DNA of 64,000 nucleotides from Mesobacterium pallidum. GTDB lineage: Bacteria > Pseudomonadota > Alphaproteobacteria > Rhodobacterales > Rhodobacteraceae. The stretch is from positions 62,001-126,000 of the forward strand of contig NZ_JAIMID010000015.1 in assembly GCF_019966535.1 (NCBI RefSeq). Direction: 5' to 3'. The translations under genes were made by a program, and so were the position numbers. Under the pieces are notes generated by a model that was given only the letters and a program-made list of their open reading frames with translations, did no database searches and was not told the origin of the DNA. The stretch's first letter is position 1; every line of letters begins with the position of its first letter. Shown in pieces: positions 7,085 to 16,300 of the stretch.

Positions 7085-9097
7085 TCAGATGTTGTCGGGC
7101 CGGAAGCCAAGCGCATCCTGCTGGCGGCGCGCGCGGTCCGTGGTGGCCTTGCGGCGGGCGCGGCCGCGTCGTTCGGCCCGGGCCTGCGCGATGCGGCGCA
7201 TCAGGTCGGCCAGCCGGCCCGGGATGCGGCCCTGGTTGCCGAAGGTCGCCCGCCGGACCAGCCGCACGAGGCCCGGCACCTGGTCGGTGAACAGCGCATC
7301 CTCGAGCGACACGAAGGCCTGGGCCGAACCGCGCTGCCCCTGCCGCGCGGCCCGGCCGATCAGCTGCCGGTCGATCCGGGCCGAGCCGTGGAATTCGGTC
7401 AGGATGACATGCAGCCCGCCTATGGCCTCGACCTCGGGCGCCACGGGGATGTCGGTGCCGCGCCCGGCCATGTTGGTCGCGACGGTGATGCGCCCCGCCG
7501 CCCCCGCGCGGGCGACCAGCGCGGCCTCGTCCGCGTCCTGCCGGGCGTTCAGCACCTGCGGATCGAGGCCGAGGTCGCGCAGCCGCGCCGCCACCTCTTC
7601 GGAGGCCGCGACCGAGCGGGTGCCGACCAGCACCGGCCGCCCCGCGCCCGCCAGCTTGCGGGCCGCGGCGGTGACGGCGCGCCATTTCGCCTCGCTGCTG
7701 CCGAAGGCGCGGGTGGGCCAGTGCGCGCGGCGCGGCCGGCGATGGGTCGGCAGGCGCAGCACGGCCCGGCCATGGGTCAGCCGCAGTTCGCGCGCGACCT
7801 CGGCCGCGGTGCCGGTCATGCCCGCGAACCACAGGTAGCGGGAAAAGAATGTCTGGTAGGTGATCTGTGCCAGGGTCTCGCGCTGGCCCGATCGCTCCAC
7901 CTCTTCCTTGGCCTCGATCATCTGGTGCAGGCCGGATTGCCATTGCCTGTCGGCCATGACGCGGCCGGTGAATTCATCGACGATGGCGATGCCGTCCTCG
8001 GTGCGGATGTAATGTTCGTCGCGGATGTAGAGGTGCAGCGCCGACAGCGCCTGCACCAGCGCCTCGCGCCGGGCGGGTTCGGGGCGCAGCTCGGGCGTCG
8101 GCGGGTCGAGCGCGGCCAGCACGTCTTCGGCCGGGGGCAACAGGCGCACGGCGCGGGCCTTGGTGTCGACGCGGTAGTCGCGGCCCTCGGTCAGCGATGC
8201 GGCCAGCGCCAGCATGACCGCCTGCGCATGGCGAGCGTCCTCGCCGCCGGGGCGTTCGGCGGTGATGATGAGGGGCGTCTGCGCCTCGTCGATGAGGATG
8301 CTGTCCACCTCGTCCACCACCGCGAACCCCAGCCCCCGCGTCAGGATACGCCGCGCATCCGGCCCGGCGTGGCGCGACAGCACCCGGCGCGACAGGCTGG
8401 CGAGCGTGGACCGGTCCGCGCCGATGGCCAGCCGGTCCCGCAGGTAGTCGAAGGCGACGTCCGAATTCGTCGCGAAGACCACGTCGCGGTCGTAAAGCGC
8501 CGGGCGCTCGTGATGCTCGGTGTCCTCGGTGATCACGGAATGGGTCAGGCCGAAGGCATTGAGCACCGGGGCCAGCGTCTCGCGGTCGCGGGTGGCAAGG
8601 TAGGGGTTCACCGTGATCACATGCACCGGCGTGCCGGTCAGCGCGACCAGCACGGCGGGGACGAGGGTGGTGATCGTCTTGCCCTCGCCCGTCGCCATCT
8701 CGACGATGCGGCCGCGCGCCAGGGCCAGGCCGCCGGTCATCTGCACCGGGTGATGGCGGAGGCCAATGGTGCGAAAGGTCATCTCGCGCACCCCGGCGGC
8801 GGCGATCCGCAGGGGGGCGCCGCGCAGCCCGTCGGCGATCAGGCGCGGGGCCTGCGCGCGGACCTCGGTCACGATGGCGGCCGTGTCCAGCGTCTCCATC
8901 CGCGCGCCTTCGCGCAGGATCGCGCGGGTCTCGGCCCGGACCCCGAGCCCCGGCCCGGTGGCGGCGCGGCGCAGGCGCGACAGGACCGCGCGCACCGCCT
9001 CGTCCGACTTGTGCGGGCGGGGCGGGCGGCGCTCGGGCTCGACCGTGTCGGCGCGGTCGGCGATGTGCCAGGGGCGCGGATCAGACGTCGAAAGCAT
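7085..9097 (-). CDS. SecA-like preprotein translocase ATPase, C-terminally shortened paralogue
   Basis: A 670-residue SecA-family motor. Visible motifs are Walker A EMATGEGKT at about residues 133-141, the DEAD-type box VDEVDSILIDEAQTPLII, a crosslinking-domain-like segment, GMTGTA, ATNMAGRGTDI, and IGRAARQGQRGSAQAFVSLED. Canonical SecA is 830-900 residues. This protein ends about 85 residues after the GRAARQG motif, so most of the helical scaffold, the helical wing and the cysteine-rich zinc tail are missing. The start at 9097 overlaps the M50-HlyD gene by 17 bases, and there is no strong Shine-Dalgarno sequence, which suggests coupling. It is the last gene of the giant-protein operon, and I infer that it powers export of that protein rather than general secretion. 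Confidence 0.88.
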   Translation of the reverse strand: MLSTSDPRPWHIADRADTVEPERRPPRPHKSDEAVRAVLSRLRRAATGPGLGVRAETRAILREGARMETLDTAAIVTEVRAQAPRLIADGLRGAPLRIAAAGVREMTFRTIGLRHHPVQMTGGLALARGRIVEMATGEGKTITTLVPAVLVALTGTPVHVITVNPYLATRDRETLAPVLNAFGLTHSVITEDTEHHERPALYDRDVVFATNSDVAFDYLRDRLAIGADRSTLASLSRRVLSRHAGPDARRILTRGLGFAVVDEVDSILIDEAQTPLIITAERPGGEDARHAQAVMLALAASLTEGRDYRVDTKARAVRLLPPAEDVLAALDPPTPELRPEPARREALVQALSALHLYIRDEHYIRTEDGIAIVDEFTGRVMADRQWQSGLHQMIEAKEEVERSGQRETLAQITYQTFFSRYLWFAGMTGTAAEVARELRLTHGRAVLRLPTHRRPRRAHWPTRAFGSSEAKWRAVTAAARKLAGAGRPVLVGTRSVAASEEVAARLRDLGLDPQVLNARQDADEAALVARAGAAGRITVATNMAGRGTDIPVAPEVEAIGGLHVILTEFHGSARIDRQLIGRAARQGQRGSAQAFVSLEDALFTDQVPGLVRLVRRATFGNQGRIPGRLADLMRRIAQARAERRGRARRKATTDRARRQQDALGFRPDNI

Positions 9098-11234
9098 CGA
9101 GGAACACCGCCCGCACCGCCCGAGAGATCCGCGTGGCGAGGGGCTTGGGTGCAAAGGTCAGCCGCACATGCGCACGCATCCCCCAGGCGGGGCGGGAGGG
9201 CGCGTCGAGCGCCACGTCGAACTGGAAGAGCCGCGTGGCGCTGCGCAGGCTTCCATCCTGCGTGGGCGTCGTGGCGAAGGGCCCGCCGCCGTCCAGCGCC
9301 AGCACGGGCGAGGGCAAGGCGTCGGACCCCGCCGGCACGCTGCGCGCTACGTGGCCCGGCAGGGCGCGCGAGATGTCCGAGGCAAAGCGCACCTCGACCC
9401 GGCGCACCTCGCCGCGTACCAGCTCGGCCAGGTCTTGCGGGACGGCGACGCGGATCACCGGGGGCGTGTCGGGCAGCACATGGGCGATGACCTCGCCGCG
9501 GCGAAAGAACCGGCCCTCGGGGCTGGTCTGGCCGGGGATGTCGAGCTGTCCGGCCAGCTCTGCGGTGACCGACAGGGCGGCCAGGCGGTCCTGCGCCTGG
9601 GCGAGGGTGGCGGCGGCTTGCTCCACCGCTTCGGACCGATCGGCGGCTTGTGCGCGGTCGGTCACACGTGCGGCTGCCAGCTCGGCCCGGGCGCGGGCCA
9701 GCTGCGCCTCGGCCATACGGACCCGGGCGGAAAGATCGGGGGCGGAGAGCGTCAGCAGCGGTGCCGCAGCATCGACCATGGCGCCCGGGGGCTGGGCCAG
9801 CGACGCGACGCGCCCATCCTCGGGCGCGCGGACAAAGGCGTCGTCGGGCAGCCAGGTGACCCCCTGCACCACCGCCATATGCGGCAGCGGCACGGCGAAG
9901 AGCCCCAAGGCCAGCAGCCCGCCCGCCGCCAGGGCGCCCCCCGTCGCCCGCCCTCCGGCAGCGCGGATGCGCGGGTCGGTCCAGGCCTTGCGCGCGGTCT
10001 TGAGCGCCGGCCAGAGCAGCGACAGCGTCAGCGACCAGGCCGCCAGCACGATGCCCAGCAGCCGGTACGTTCCAGCGACGAAGAGCGCGATGGTGAGCGA
10101 GATCATCACCCGGTAGACCAGCGCCGCCGGGGGGTAGAGCGCGAACCACAGCCGCTCCCACCGCACGGTCTGCATCCGGGCGCGGGGCCGCTCGATGGTG
10201 CCCAGCAGGTGGATGCGCAGCTTTTCGCCCCACCATTGGTTGCCGCGCTGGGCCAGGTTGGGGATCTCGATCAGGTCGCACAGAACGTGGTAGCCGTCGA
10301 ACTTGAGCAGAGGGTTGCCGTTGACCGCCAGCGTCGACAGGCCCGAGATCACCATGGTGTTGAAGAGCACCGCCCGCAAAGCGCCGGGTTCCGTGTGGAT
10401 CCACAGCAGGAAGGCGAGGGAAGCGATCACCAGTTCGACCACCACGCCGGCGGCGGCCACGGCGGCCCGGTCCCACTTGGACGGAAAGCGCAGAGCGGCC
10501 GAGGCCTCCACGTAGGGGATCGGATAGAAGGCGATGAACATCAGCCCCATCTCGTGCACCTCGCCGCCGCGCGACCGGGTGACGACGCCATGGCCGATCT
10601 CGTGCAGCGCCTTGACCACCGGGTAGATCAGCGCGATCAGCCCGAGGTTCTCGAGGTCGAGAAAGCCGTCGAGCCCGCGCGCCCGCAGCGCCGCCCAGTG
10701 CAGCGGCAGCTGCGTGAGGCCTGCCAGGATCACCGCCAGCGCGATCAGCCACCAGAGCGCCGAAGGCAGCGGCGACATCGCCCGCGCCAGCGCCTTGAGG
10801 AAGCGGTCGGGGTCGACCAGCGGTAGCGTGGCCGAAAGCGGGTTGAGCAGCAGCTTGCGCCAGGCCATGCCGCGCGCCTTGTCGCGGCGGGTCAGCAGGT
10901 CTGCGAGGTGCGGCGTCTCGGCGCTTTCGAGCAGGTCGGCCTGGTGCAGCTGGGTCATCAGCTGCACGACCTCGTCCTGGGTCGGGGCGTCCTCGGCCAG
11001 CGTCTCCGACACGTCCTGCCAGATCCGCTTCACATCCTGCGTGCCGTCGAACCGGCCCGCGATGGCCCAGGCGGCGGGGGTCAGCCGGTGCACCTTGGTG
11101 CCCGTGCGGTCGGTCAGCACGTACCAGGGCCGGCCGAGGTAGACATGCCGGGTGGCGCTGGCGTCGCGGCGCAGGCGCGGCCGCGCCTCGGCCACGCGGT
11201 ACCAGTCCTGCGACCGGTGGCTGTCGGTCGTCAT
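9081..11234 (-). CDS. PqqD domain - M50 (site-2) metalloprotease - HlyD-like adaptor fusion
   Basis: A 717-residue membrane protein. Residues ~20-105 resemble a PqqD peptide-binding domain (YVLTDRTGTKVHRLTP, then a winged-helix-like segment). Hydrophobic segments begin at ~155. The zinc protease motif HEIGHG is at 211-216, and NPLLKFDGYHVL at ~325 carries the usual third ligand region of M50 proteins. After further membrane segments, the C-terminal ~250 residues form a periplasmic adaptor: VRAPEDGRVASLAQPPGAMV lipoyl half-motif, an Ala-rich coiled coil and a second barrel. Such proteins are annotated as putative peptide zinc metalloproteases. The start overlaps the previous stop (ATGA). I infer that the protein binds, clips and hands over the giant protein during export. 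Confidence 0.87.
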   Translation of the reverse strand: MTTDSHRSQDWYRVAEARPRLRRDASATRHVYLGRPWYVLTDRTGTKVHRLTPAAWAIAGRFDGTQDVKRIWQDVSETLAEDAPTQDEVVQLMTQLHQADLLESAETPHLADLLTRRDKARGMAWRKLLLNPLSATLPLVDPDRFLKALARAMSPLPSALWWLIALAVILAGLTQLPLHWAALRARGLDGFLDLENLGLIALIYPVVKALHEIGHGVVTRSRGGEVHEMGLMFIAFYPIPYVEASAALRFPSKWDRAAVAAAGVVVELVIASLAFLLWIHTEPGALRAVLFNTMVISGLSTLAVNGNPLLKFDGYHVLCDLIEIPNLAQRGNQWWGEKLRIHLLGTIERPRARMQTVRWERLWFALYPPAALVYRVMISLTIALFVAGTYRLLGIVLAAWSLTLSLLWPALKTARKAWTDPRIRAAGGRATGGALAAGGLLALGLFAVPLPHMAVVQGVTWLPDDAFVRAPEDGRVASLAQPPGAMVDAAAPLLTLSAPDLSARVRMAEAQLARARAELAAARVTDRAQAADRSEAVEQAAATLAQAQDRLAALSVTAELAGQLDIPGQTSPEGRFFRRGEVIAHVLPDTPPVIRVAVPQDLAELVRGEVRRVEVRFASDISRALPGHVARSVPAGSDALPSPVLALDGGGPFATTPTQDGSLRSATRLFQFDVALDAPSRPAWGMRAHVRLTFAPKPLATRISRAVRAVFLDAFDV

Positions 11235-13078
11235 GGCCAGATCCGCCAGAGCAGCAGCCGCAGGCGCACCCATGTGCCCCGCGTCCAGGCGCGGGCCAGC
11301 GAGGTCCGGCCGGCGGTGATCTTGGCCGTGCCTTCCATACCCGGGCGCAGGGTCGGGGGAGGTTCGGTCACCCGCGCCTCGACGCGGAACCGGTTCTCGC
11401 CCTCGGCCGGGTCCGAGACGGCGGCGATGGCGGTTACGGTGAAGGGTACCGGCTGGCCGGGCAACCCGGTCAGCACCGCCTGTCCCGCCTGGCCTGGCGC
11501 CACCAGCCCGAGGTCGTACTCCGACAGGTCGATCCGCAGCCGCCAACCGCTTTGCGCGGCGATTTCGAACAGGGTGTCGCCCCGGGTGACGGGCGCGCCG
11601 ATGCGTTGCGACAGGTCGCCCGAGACGATCAGCCCGGCAATCGGCGCCGTGATCTCGAGCCGCGACAAGCGCTCGGCGATCAGGTCGAGCGCGGCCCTGG
11701 CCTCGTCCAACTCGGCATTGGCAATGGCGGCGGCGGCGCGGTCGCCGTCCGACAGCGCCTCGCGCAGCGCCTGCCGGGCCTGGCCCACCCGCGCCTCGGC
11801 GCCGCTGCGTTCCAGCGCCAGGTCGCGGTCGTCGAGCCGGGCCAGCAGCTGACCCTCGGTCACCTCCTGCCCGGCGCGGGCGAATTGCTCGGCCACGAAA
11901 CCGTCCACGGGCGCGACGGCGGCCTGTTGCACCGCGCCCTCGAGCGTGGCATCAGCGCGCAGGCGCAGGTCGGTGGGGATCACCCAGGGCAGGCCCAGCA
12001 CCAGCGCGGCCGCCAGCGCGCCCGCCGCGATGGCCGGACGGCGGCCCAGCAGGGCCGTGGCCCCCCGGCCCGCCCAGTCGCGCAGCCGCCCCGAGACCAG
12101 CCGCCGCGCGTCATGCTTGGCCTTGAGCAGCGGTGCGATGGCCGCCGCGACCAGCCGCAGTTCGTCCAGCGTGCGATCGGCCAGCCGCATCGCGTCCTCG
12201 CCCCGGGCGCGTTGCAGCGTCAGCACGCCGACCACCTGCCCGCGCACCAGGAGCGGGGCCGAGACCAGCGCCCCCGCCCCCAGGTCCTGCGCCAGCGCGC
12301 GGTGCGCGCCGTCGATCATGCGGCGTCCGTCCGGGCGCTCGGGCCAGGCGATCACCTCGGACTGCGCCACGACCTCGTCCATCGCCGCCTCCCAGGCGCG
12401 GGCGCGGTCGGATTTGCGCGCGAAACTCGCCTGCCGGCTCAGGGCCTCGAGCCGCACCCGGCCGCGCCGGACCATCCCCAGCGCCGCGCCGTCGAACCCG
12501 GTGTGTTCCGGCACCGCGTTGACCAGCGACAGCGCGGCTCCGTCGAACCGTTCATGTTCGTCGGCGGCGGCCAGCAGGGCCGTCATCAGCCGCGCCGAGT
12601 CCGCCTGCCGCCGGCCCAGTGTCGCCTGCCCTTCCCACAGCCGTGCCTCGATCCAGCCGCAGGCCCAGTGCAGTTCGCGCATGAGCGTGCGGAACCGGGC
12701 GCCGTCCGGGTGGCGGGTCAGCGCCAGCACCAGGATGCCCTGCACCTCCGCCCCCGTCTCGACCGGGTAGCCCAGCAGGGTCCGCGCCGCGTCGCGGTGC
12801 AACAGCGGCTCGGGGTGGCGCAGAACGGCCTCGGCCAGGGTCGCCATGGCCCGGTCCTCGCCGCTGGCCTGCCAGAGCGCGGCGGTGCCCAGCCGCCCGC
12901 CCTCACCGCGCAGGAACAGCGCGCCACCGCTGGCGTCGGGAATGCGCCCCGCCGCGATGGCCAGCCAGCCGGACAGGAAGGCGCCGCTGTCTCCGGGCGC
13001 CAGGAAATCCCGCCAGGGGTCGGCACCGTGGCCCTGCGGCGCATCGGTGGGTGTCTGTTGCCCGCTGCCGCCGTCCAC
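11231..13078 (-). CDS. GAF domain - HlyD-type periplasmic adaptor fusion
   Basis: A 615-residue protein in two halves. The first ~340 residues are soluble and include a GAF-like domain at ~165-315 (hydrophobic strands, GALVSAPLLVRGQVVGVLTLQR). A single transmembrane helix follows at ~348-367. The rest is an HlyD/RND-type adaptor: VAPVDGFVAEQFARAGQEV lipoyl motif, a long coiled coil (~400-470), LEITAPIAGLIVSGDLSQR and beta-barrel. Having a cytosolic sensory-type domain fused to an adaptor is unusual and may gate export. It starts with GTG at 13078 with AAGGA seven bases upstream, just after the DUF3467 stop, and it overlaps the next gene. No ligand can be predicted for the GAF domain. Confidence 0.85.
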   Translation of the reverse strand: MDGGSGQQTPTDAPQGHGADPWRDFLAPGDSGAFLSGWLAIAAGRIPDASGGALFLRGEGGRLGTAALWQASGEDRAMATLAEAVLRHPEPLLHRDAARTLLGYPVETGAEVQGILVLALTRHPDGARFRTLMRELHWACGWIEARLWEGQATLGRRQADSARLMTALLAAADEHERFDGAALSLVNAVPEHTGFDGAALGMVRRGRVRLEALSRQASFARKSDRARAWEAAMDEVVAQSEVIAWPERPDGRRMIDGAHRALAQDLGAGALVSAPLLVRGQVVGVLTLQRARGEDAMRLADRTLDELRLVAAAIAPLLKAKHDARRLVSGRLRDWAGRGATALLGRRPAIAAGALAAALVLGLPWVIPTDLRLRADATLEGAVQQAAVAPVDGFVAEQFARAGQEVTEGQLLARLDDRDLALERSGAEARVGQARQALREALSDGDRAAAAIANAELDEARAALDLIAERLSRLEITAPIAGLIVSGDLSQRIGAPVTRGDTLFEIAAQSGWRLRIDLSEYDLGLVAPGQAGQAVLTGLPGQPVPFTVTAIAAVSDPAEGENRFRVEARVTEPPPTLRPGMEGTAKITAGRTSLARAWTRGTWVRLRLLLWRIWP

Positions 13079-13081
13079 GCC

Positions 13082-13360
13082 CTAGTCCTTCAGCGGGCCG
13101 TAGCGGTTGCCGTAGCCCTCGAGCAGCTCGTCCAGCACGTCGCGCAGGCGCCGGGCGGCATGGGGGCTCATGATCACGCGATGGGCGATCTCGATCTCGA
13201 AATCGCCCTCGGTCCGGTCCCAGTTCTGGTTCAGGCCAAAGTTCAGCACGACCTCGTCCCGGGTCGAGGTCGCGTTGCAGACGTTGCAGTAGCTGCTTTT
13301 CATCCGGCTGGTGTCCAGCTTGATGCGCCGGTCGGCGGGCGTGGTCGGGCGGTCGGTCAT
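13082..13360 (-). CDS. DUF3467 domain protein
   Basis: A 92-residue soluble protein that matches the DUF3467 pattern: an N-terminal strand with YCNVCNATSTRDEVVLNFG, then FEIEIAHRVIMSPHAARRLRDVL and a short tail. Function of the family is unknown; small members commonly sit beside large secreted or surface proteins. The CNVC pair (Cys-x2-Cys) could bind metal or form a disulfide. Its start codon overlaps the stop of the giant gene (ATGA), and the GAF-HlyD gene starts four bases after its stop. Stoichiometric, coupled expression with the giant protein is therefore likely. A chaperone-like or targeting role is only a guess. Confidence 0.8.
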   Translation of the reverse strand: MTDRPTTPADRRIKLDTSRMKSSYCNVCNATSTRDEVVLNFGLNQNWDRTEGDFEIEIAHRVIMSPHAARRLRDVLDELLEGYGNRYGPLKD

Positions 13361-16300
13361 TCCTGGTCCATCGGGTCGGAGCCGTCCAGCAACGCGGCGT
13401 GCCTTGGCCGCGCCCGGCGGGTCGTGTCCCGCCCAGCTTGACGCGGAGAGAGCGAGGAGGCAAGCGCCAGCGCGGCCAGCGGCGGCAGGCTGACGCGGTC
13501 GCCGGCGTCGGTGACGGCCTGTGCGGCGGGGGGCAGGGCGGCCTCATCGAGCTCCGACACCTCCTCAAAGCACAGCCGGGTGCGGGGCCGGGTGTCGGGC
13601 GCCGGGACGGGCGCGGCGCGGCTGTCCAGCACCTCCTGTGCCGGGCGTTTGACGAGGCGGAAGATGTCGCCCGTTTCGAGGTCGGGCGTGCCGGGGACGG
13701 TCAGGCAGATCTCTCCTTCCGGCCCGGGTGCATCGGGCGGCGGCGGGGTGGTCAGCCCGTTCAGCCGCCAGCGCTGGTCCGGGTCCGCCAGGTCGGCGGC
13801 GCGCCCTTCGAAACACAGGCCGATGCGCGCCGCGCGGCCGGTGGCGCCCGCGCCTGCGTCCTCGGGCACGAGGCACAGCTCGACCGGGCGGGAATAGGTG
13901 TAGGTGATCAGCCGATCGTCGCCGCGGACAAAGCTGTCCGGCTGTCCGCCCATCATGAAGGCGGGCAGTCCGGCCTGGCCGGGGCCGGTTGCCTCGGAGC
14001 CGAAGATCGTGGCAAAGGCCGCCGTCAGGCCCGAGCCGCGCGTCCCGGCCTGCGCCTGCGCAGTGGGGAAGGTGGGCGTGACGGTGCCTCCGCCACCGCC
14101 CGTACCGCCACCACCGGTGCCGCCACCACCGGTGCCACCGCCGCCCGTACCGCCACCGCCCGTGCCACCGCCGCTGACGCCCGACAGGCGCAGCGCGTCG
14201 GGATCGACGCGGAACCAGGCTGACAGCCCCTCCATCGCCGCCGGGTCCAGCGTGTCAAAGAGCGCCGCGTCGCCGTCGGTCGCGCTGGCATCGCCATCGG
14301 CATCGCCAAGCAGCGCGGCCAGCGCCAGCACCCGGTCGCCCGACAGGCGCTGCTGGCCGAGGCTTTGCGCCACGCCGTTGATCTCGACCACCGAGACGCG
14401 CAGCGGCTGACCCATCGCGCCGTAGGCGGCACCGTCCAGCATGCGGCCCAGCACCCGGCCAAGCTCCAGCCGTCCCGCATCCGGCGGCGTATCAAAGGCG
14501 ATCCGGAACCGCGCCATCCCGCTGGCCTGCGATACAAGCGTGACCTCGACCCCCGAAAGGTCCGACACCAGCCCTTGAACCGTCATCAGCGCATGGTCCC
14601 AGCCCAGCTCGATCACCATGGACCGCAGCCCGCCGGATTGGTCGAGCGCCAGCTCGAGCCCTTCGCCCTCGGGGCCAAGCGCCTCGCCCGGGGCCTGCAC
14701 GGCCTCGTCCAGGTGCAGCTGCACCGGGCTCGCGGCCACGGTAAAGGCGGTCTCGTAATAACCCTGCGCGCCATTCGACAGGGCATCCCAGCGGCTTTTC
14801 CAGCCGAGGTCGCCGCCGACCAGGCGCAGACGGTAGGTGCCGGGCGCCATGCCCTCGCCCGTCGCGATCAGGGCAAAGCCCATGTCGTCGGCATCGGGGA
14901 TCAGGCTGCCGCGGATCGGCACGCCGGCGGCGTCGATCAGCAGCACGTCCACCGGCTCTCCCGGACGGTCGGCGGTGCGGTAAGGGTTCGGCAACCCGGT
15001 GTCGATGGGCGCGTTGAACCGGACGTTGACGCCCCAGGGCCCGGCCGTGACCGAGGTGACGAACAGCCCCGGCGTCTCGACCGGCAGGGTGGCGGTCAGG
15101 GTCGCCGTCGCGCTGACGCCGTCGCTGCCGGTCAGGGTGACGGTGTAGGTGCCGGGGGCGGCATAGGTGTGGCCGGCCGAGGTGGCCGCGGGGTCGAGCA
15201 TGTCTTCGCTGCCGTCGCCCCAGTCGATCCGCAGCGTGGCGCCGGCGAAGTCCACATTGGCCAGCGACAGGGCGACGCGCACCTCTTCCTCGACCACCGC
15301 GCGGGCGGGGGTTTCGAGCGTGAGTTCCGGCGTGGTGCTGCCTTCGGGCGTCACGGTGATCGTGATGACCTGCTCGGCCGTGCCGCCCTTGCCGTCGCTG
15401 ACGCGGACGCGGATGTCCTGCGGCCCGCTGCCGGTGGCGATCCAGGCCAGCGCGCCGCTGTCGCTGACTGTGACGCCCGCCGGGCCATCGACCAGCGCAA
15501 AGGTCAACGGGTCGTCATCGGCATCGGCGGCGGTCAGTTGCAGGCTCAGCGCCTCGCCCGCGCGCAGGGTGGCACCGGCCGAGGTCAGGAAGACCGGCGC
15601 GTCGTTCACCGGGGTCACGTCCATGGTCACAGTGGCGGGCAGGCTGGTCAGCACCGCGTCGCTGGCGGTGAAGGCAAAGCTGTCGGTGCCGTTGAAATGT
15701 TCGCCCGGGATGTAGCGGAAGGTGCTGCCGTCCACCCGCACCAATGCGCCGTTCTGCGGCTGGCGGGCGATGGCAAAGCGCAGCGCGTCGCCCTCGGCGT
15801 CACTGGCGAGCGGGGCGAGGTCGATCAGCAACGGGGTGTCTTCGGGCGTCGTGACGCGCGTCGCCGTGACCACGGGGGGCGTCGTTTCCTCGGGCAGGGG
15901 CACGTCGAAGGCCAGGCCCTGCACCTGCGCCTCGGCATCCTCGGCGCCAAAGCCGATGAGGTCGAGCGACAGCACCAGCTGCGCCCCGGCGCCGATGGCC
16001 GAGAGGTCCACGGTGATCCGCCGTTCGATGAAACCGTCCCCGGCCAGCACGGGGCCCGAGGCGGTCAGCCCGGCGGCCAACCGCAGCGTGCCGTCGGCCT
16101 GCAGGTTCAGCGCGGCATCGGTGTTCGTCAGCCCCGGCAGCACGGTCAGCGGGTTGCCCACCGCGCTCAGCAGCGCGATCTCGAAGGCGTCGGGCACTGT
16201 GCCGGGCCGCGCCACCATCCGGGTGCGCAGGGTAAAGGCCAGCTCGGTCGCGCCCTCGGGCACGGTATAGGTGCGCTGAGCGGCGGTGCGGGCGCTGTCG

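Noticed and set aside
14087..14175. CRISPR-like short repeats
   Set aside because: The 15-bp units are in frame, encode GGGGT and have no spacers. The same applies to the RTX repeats at 54264-54960.
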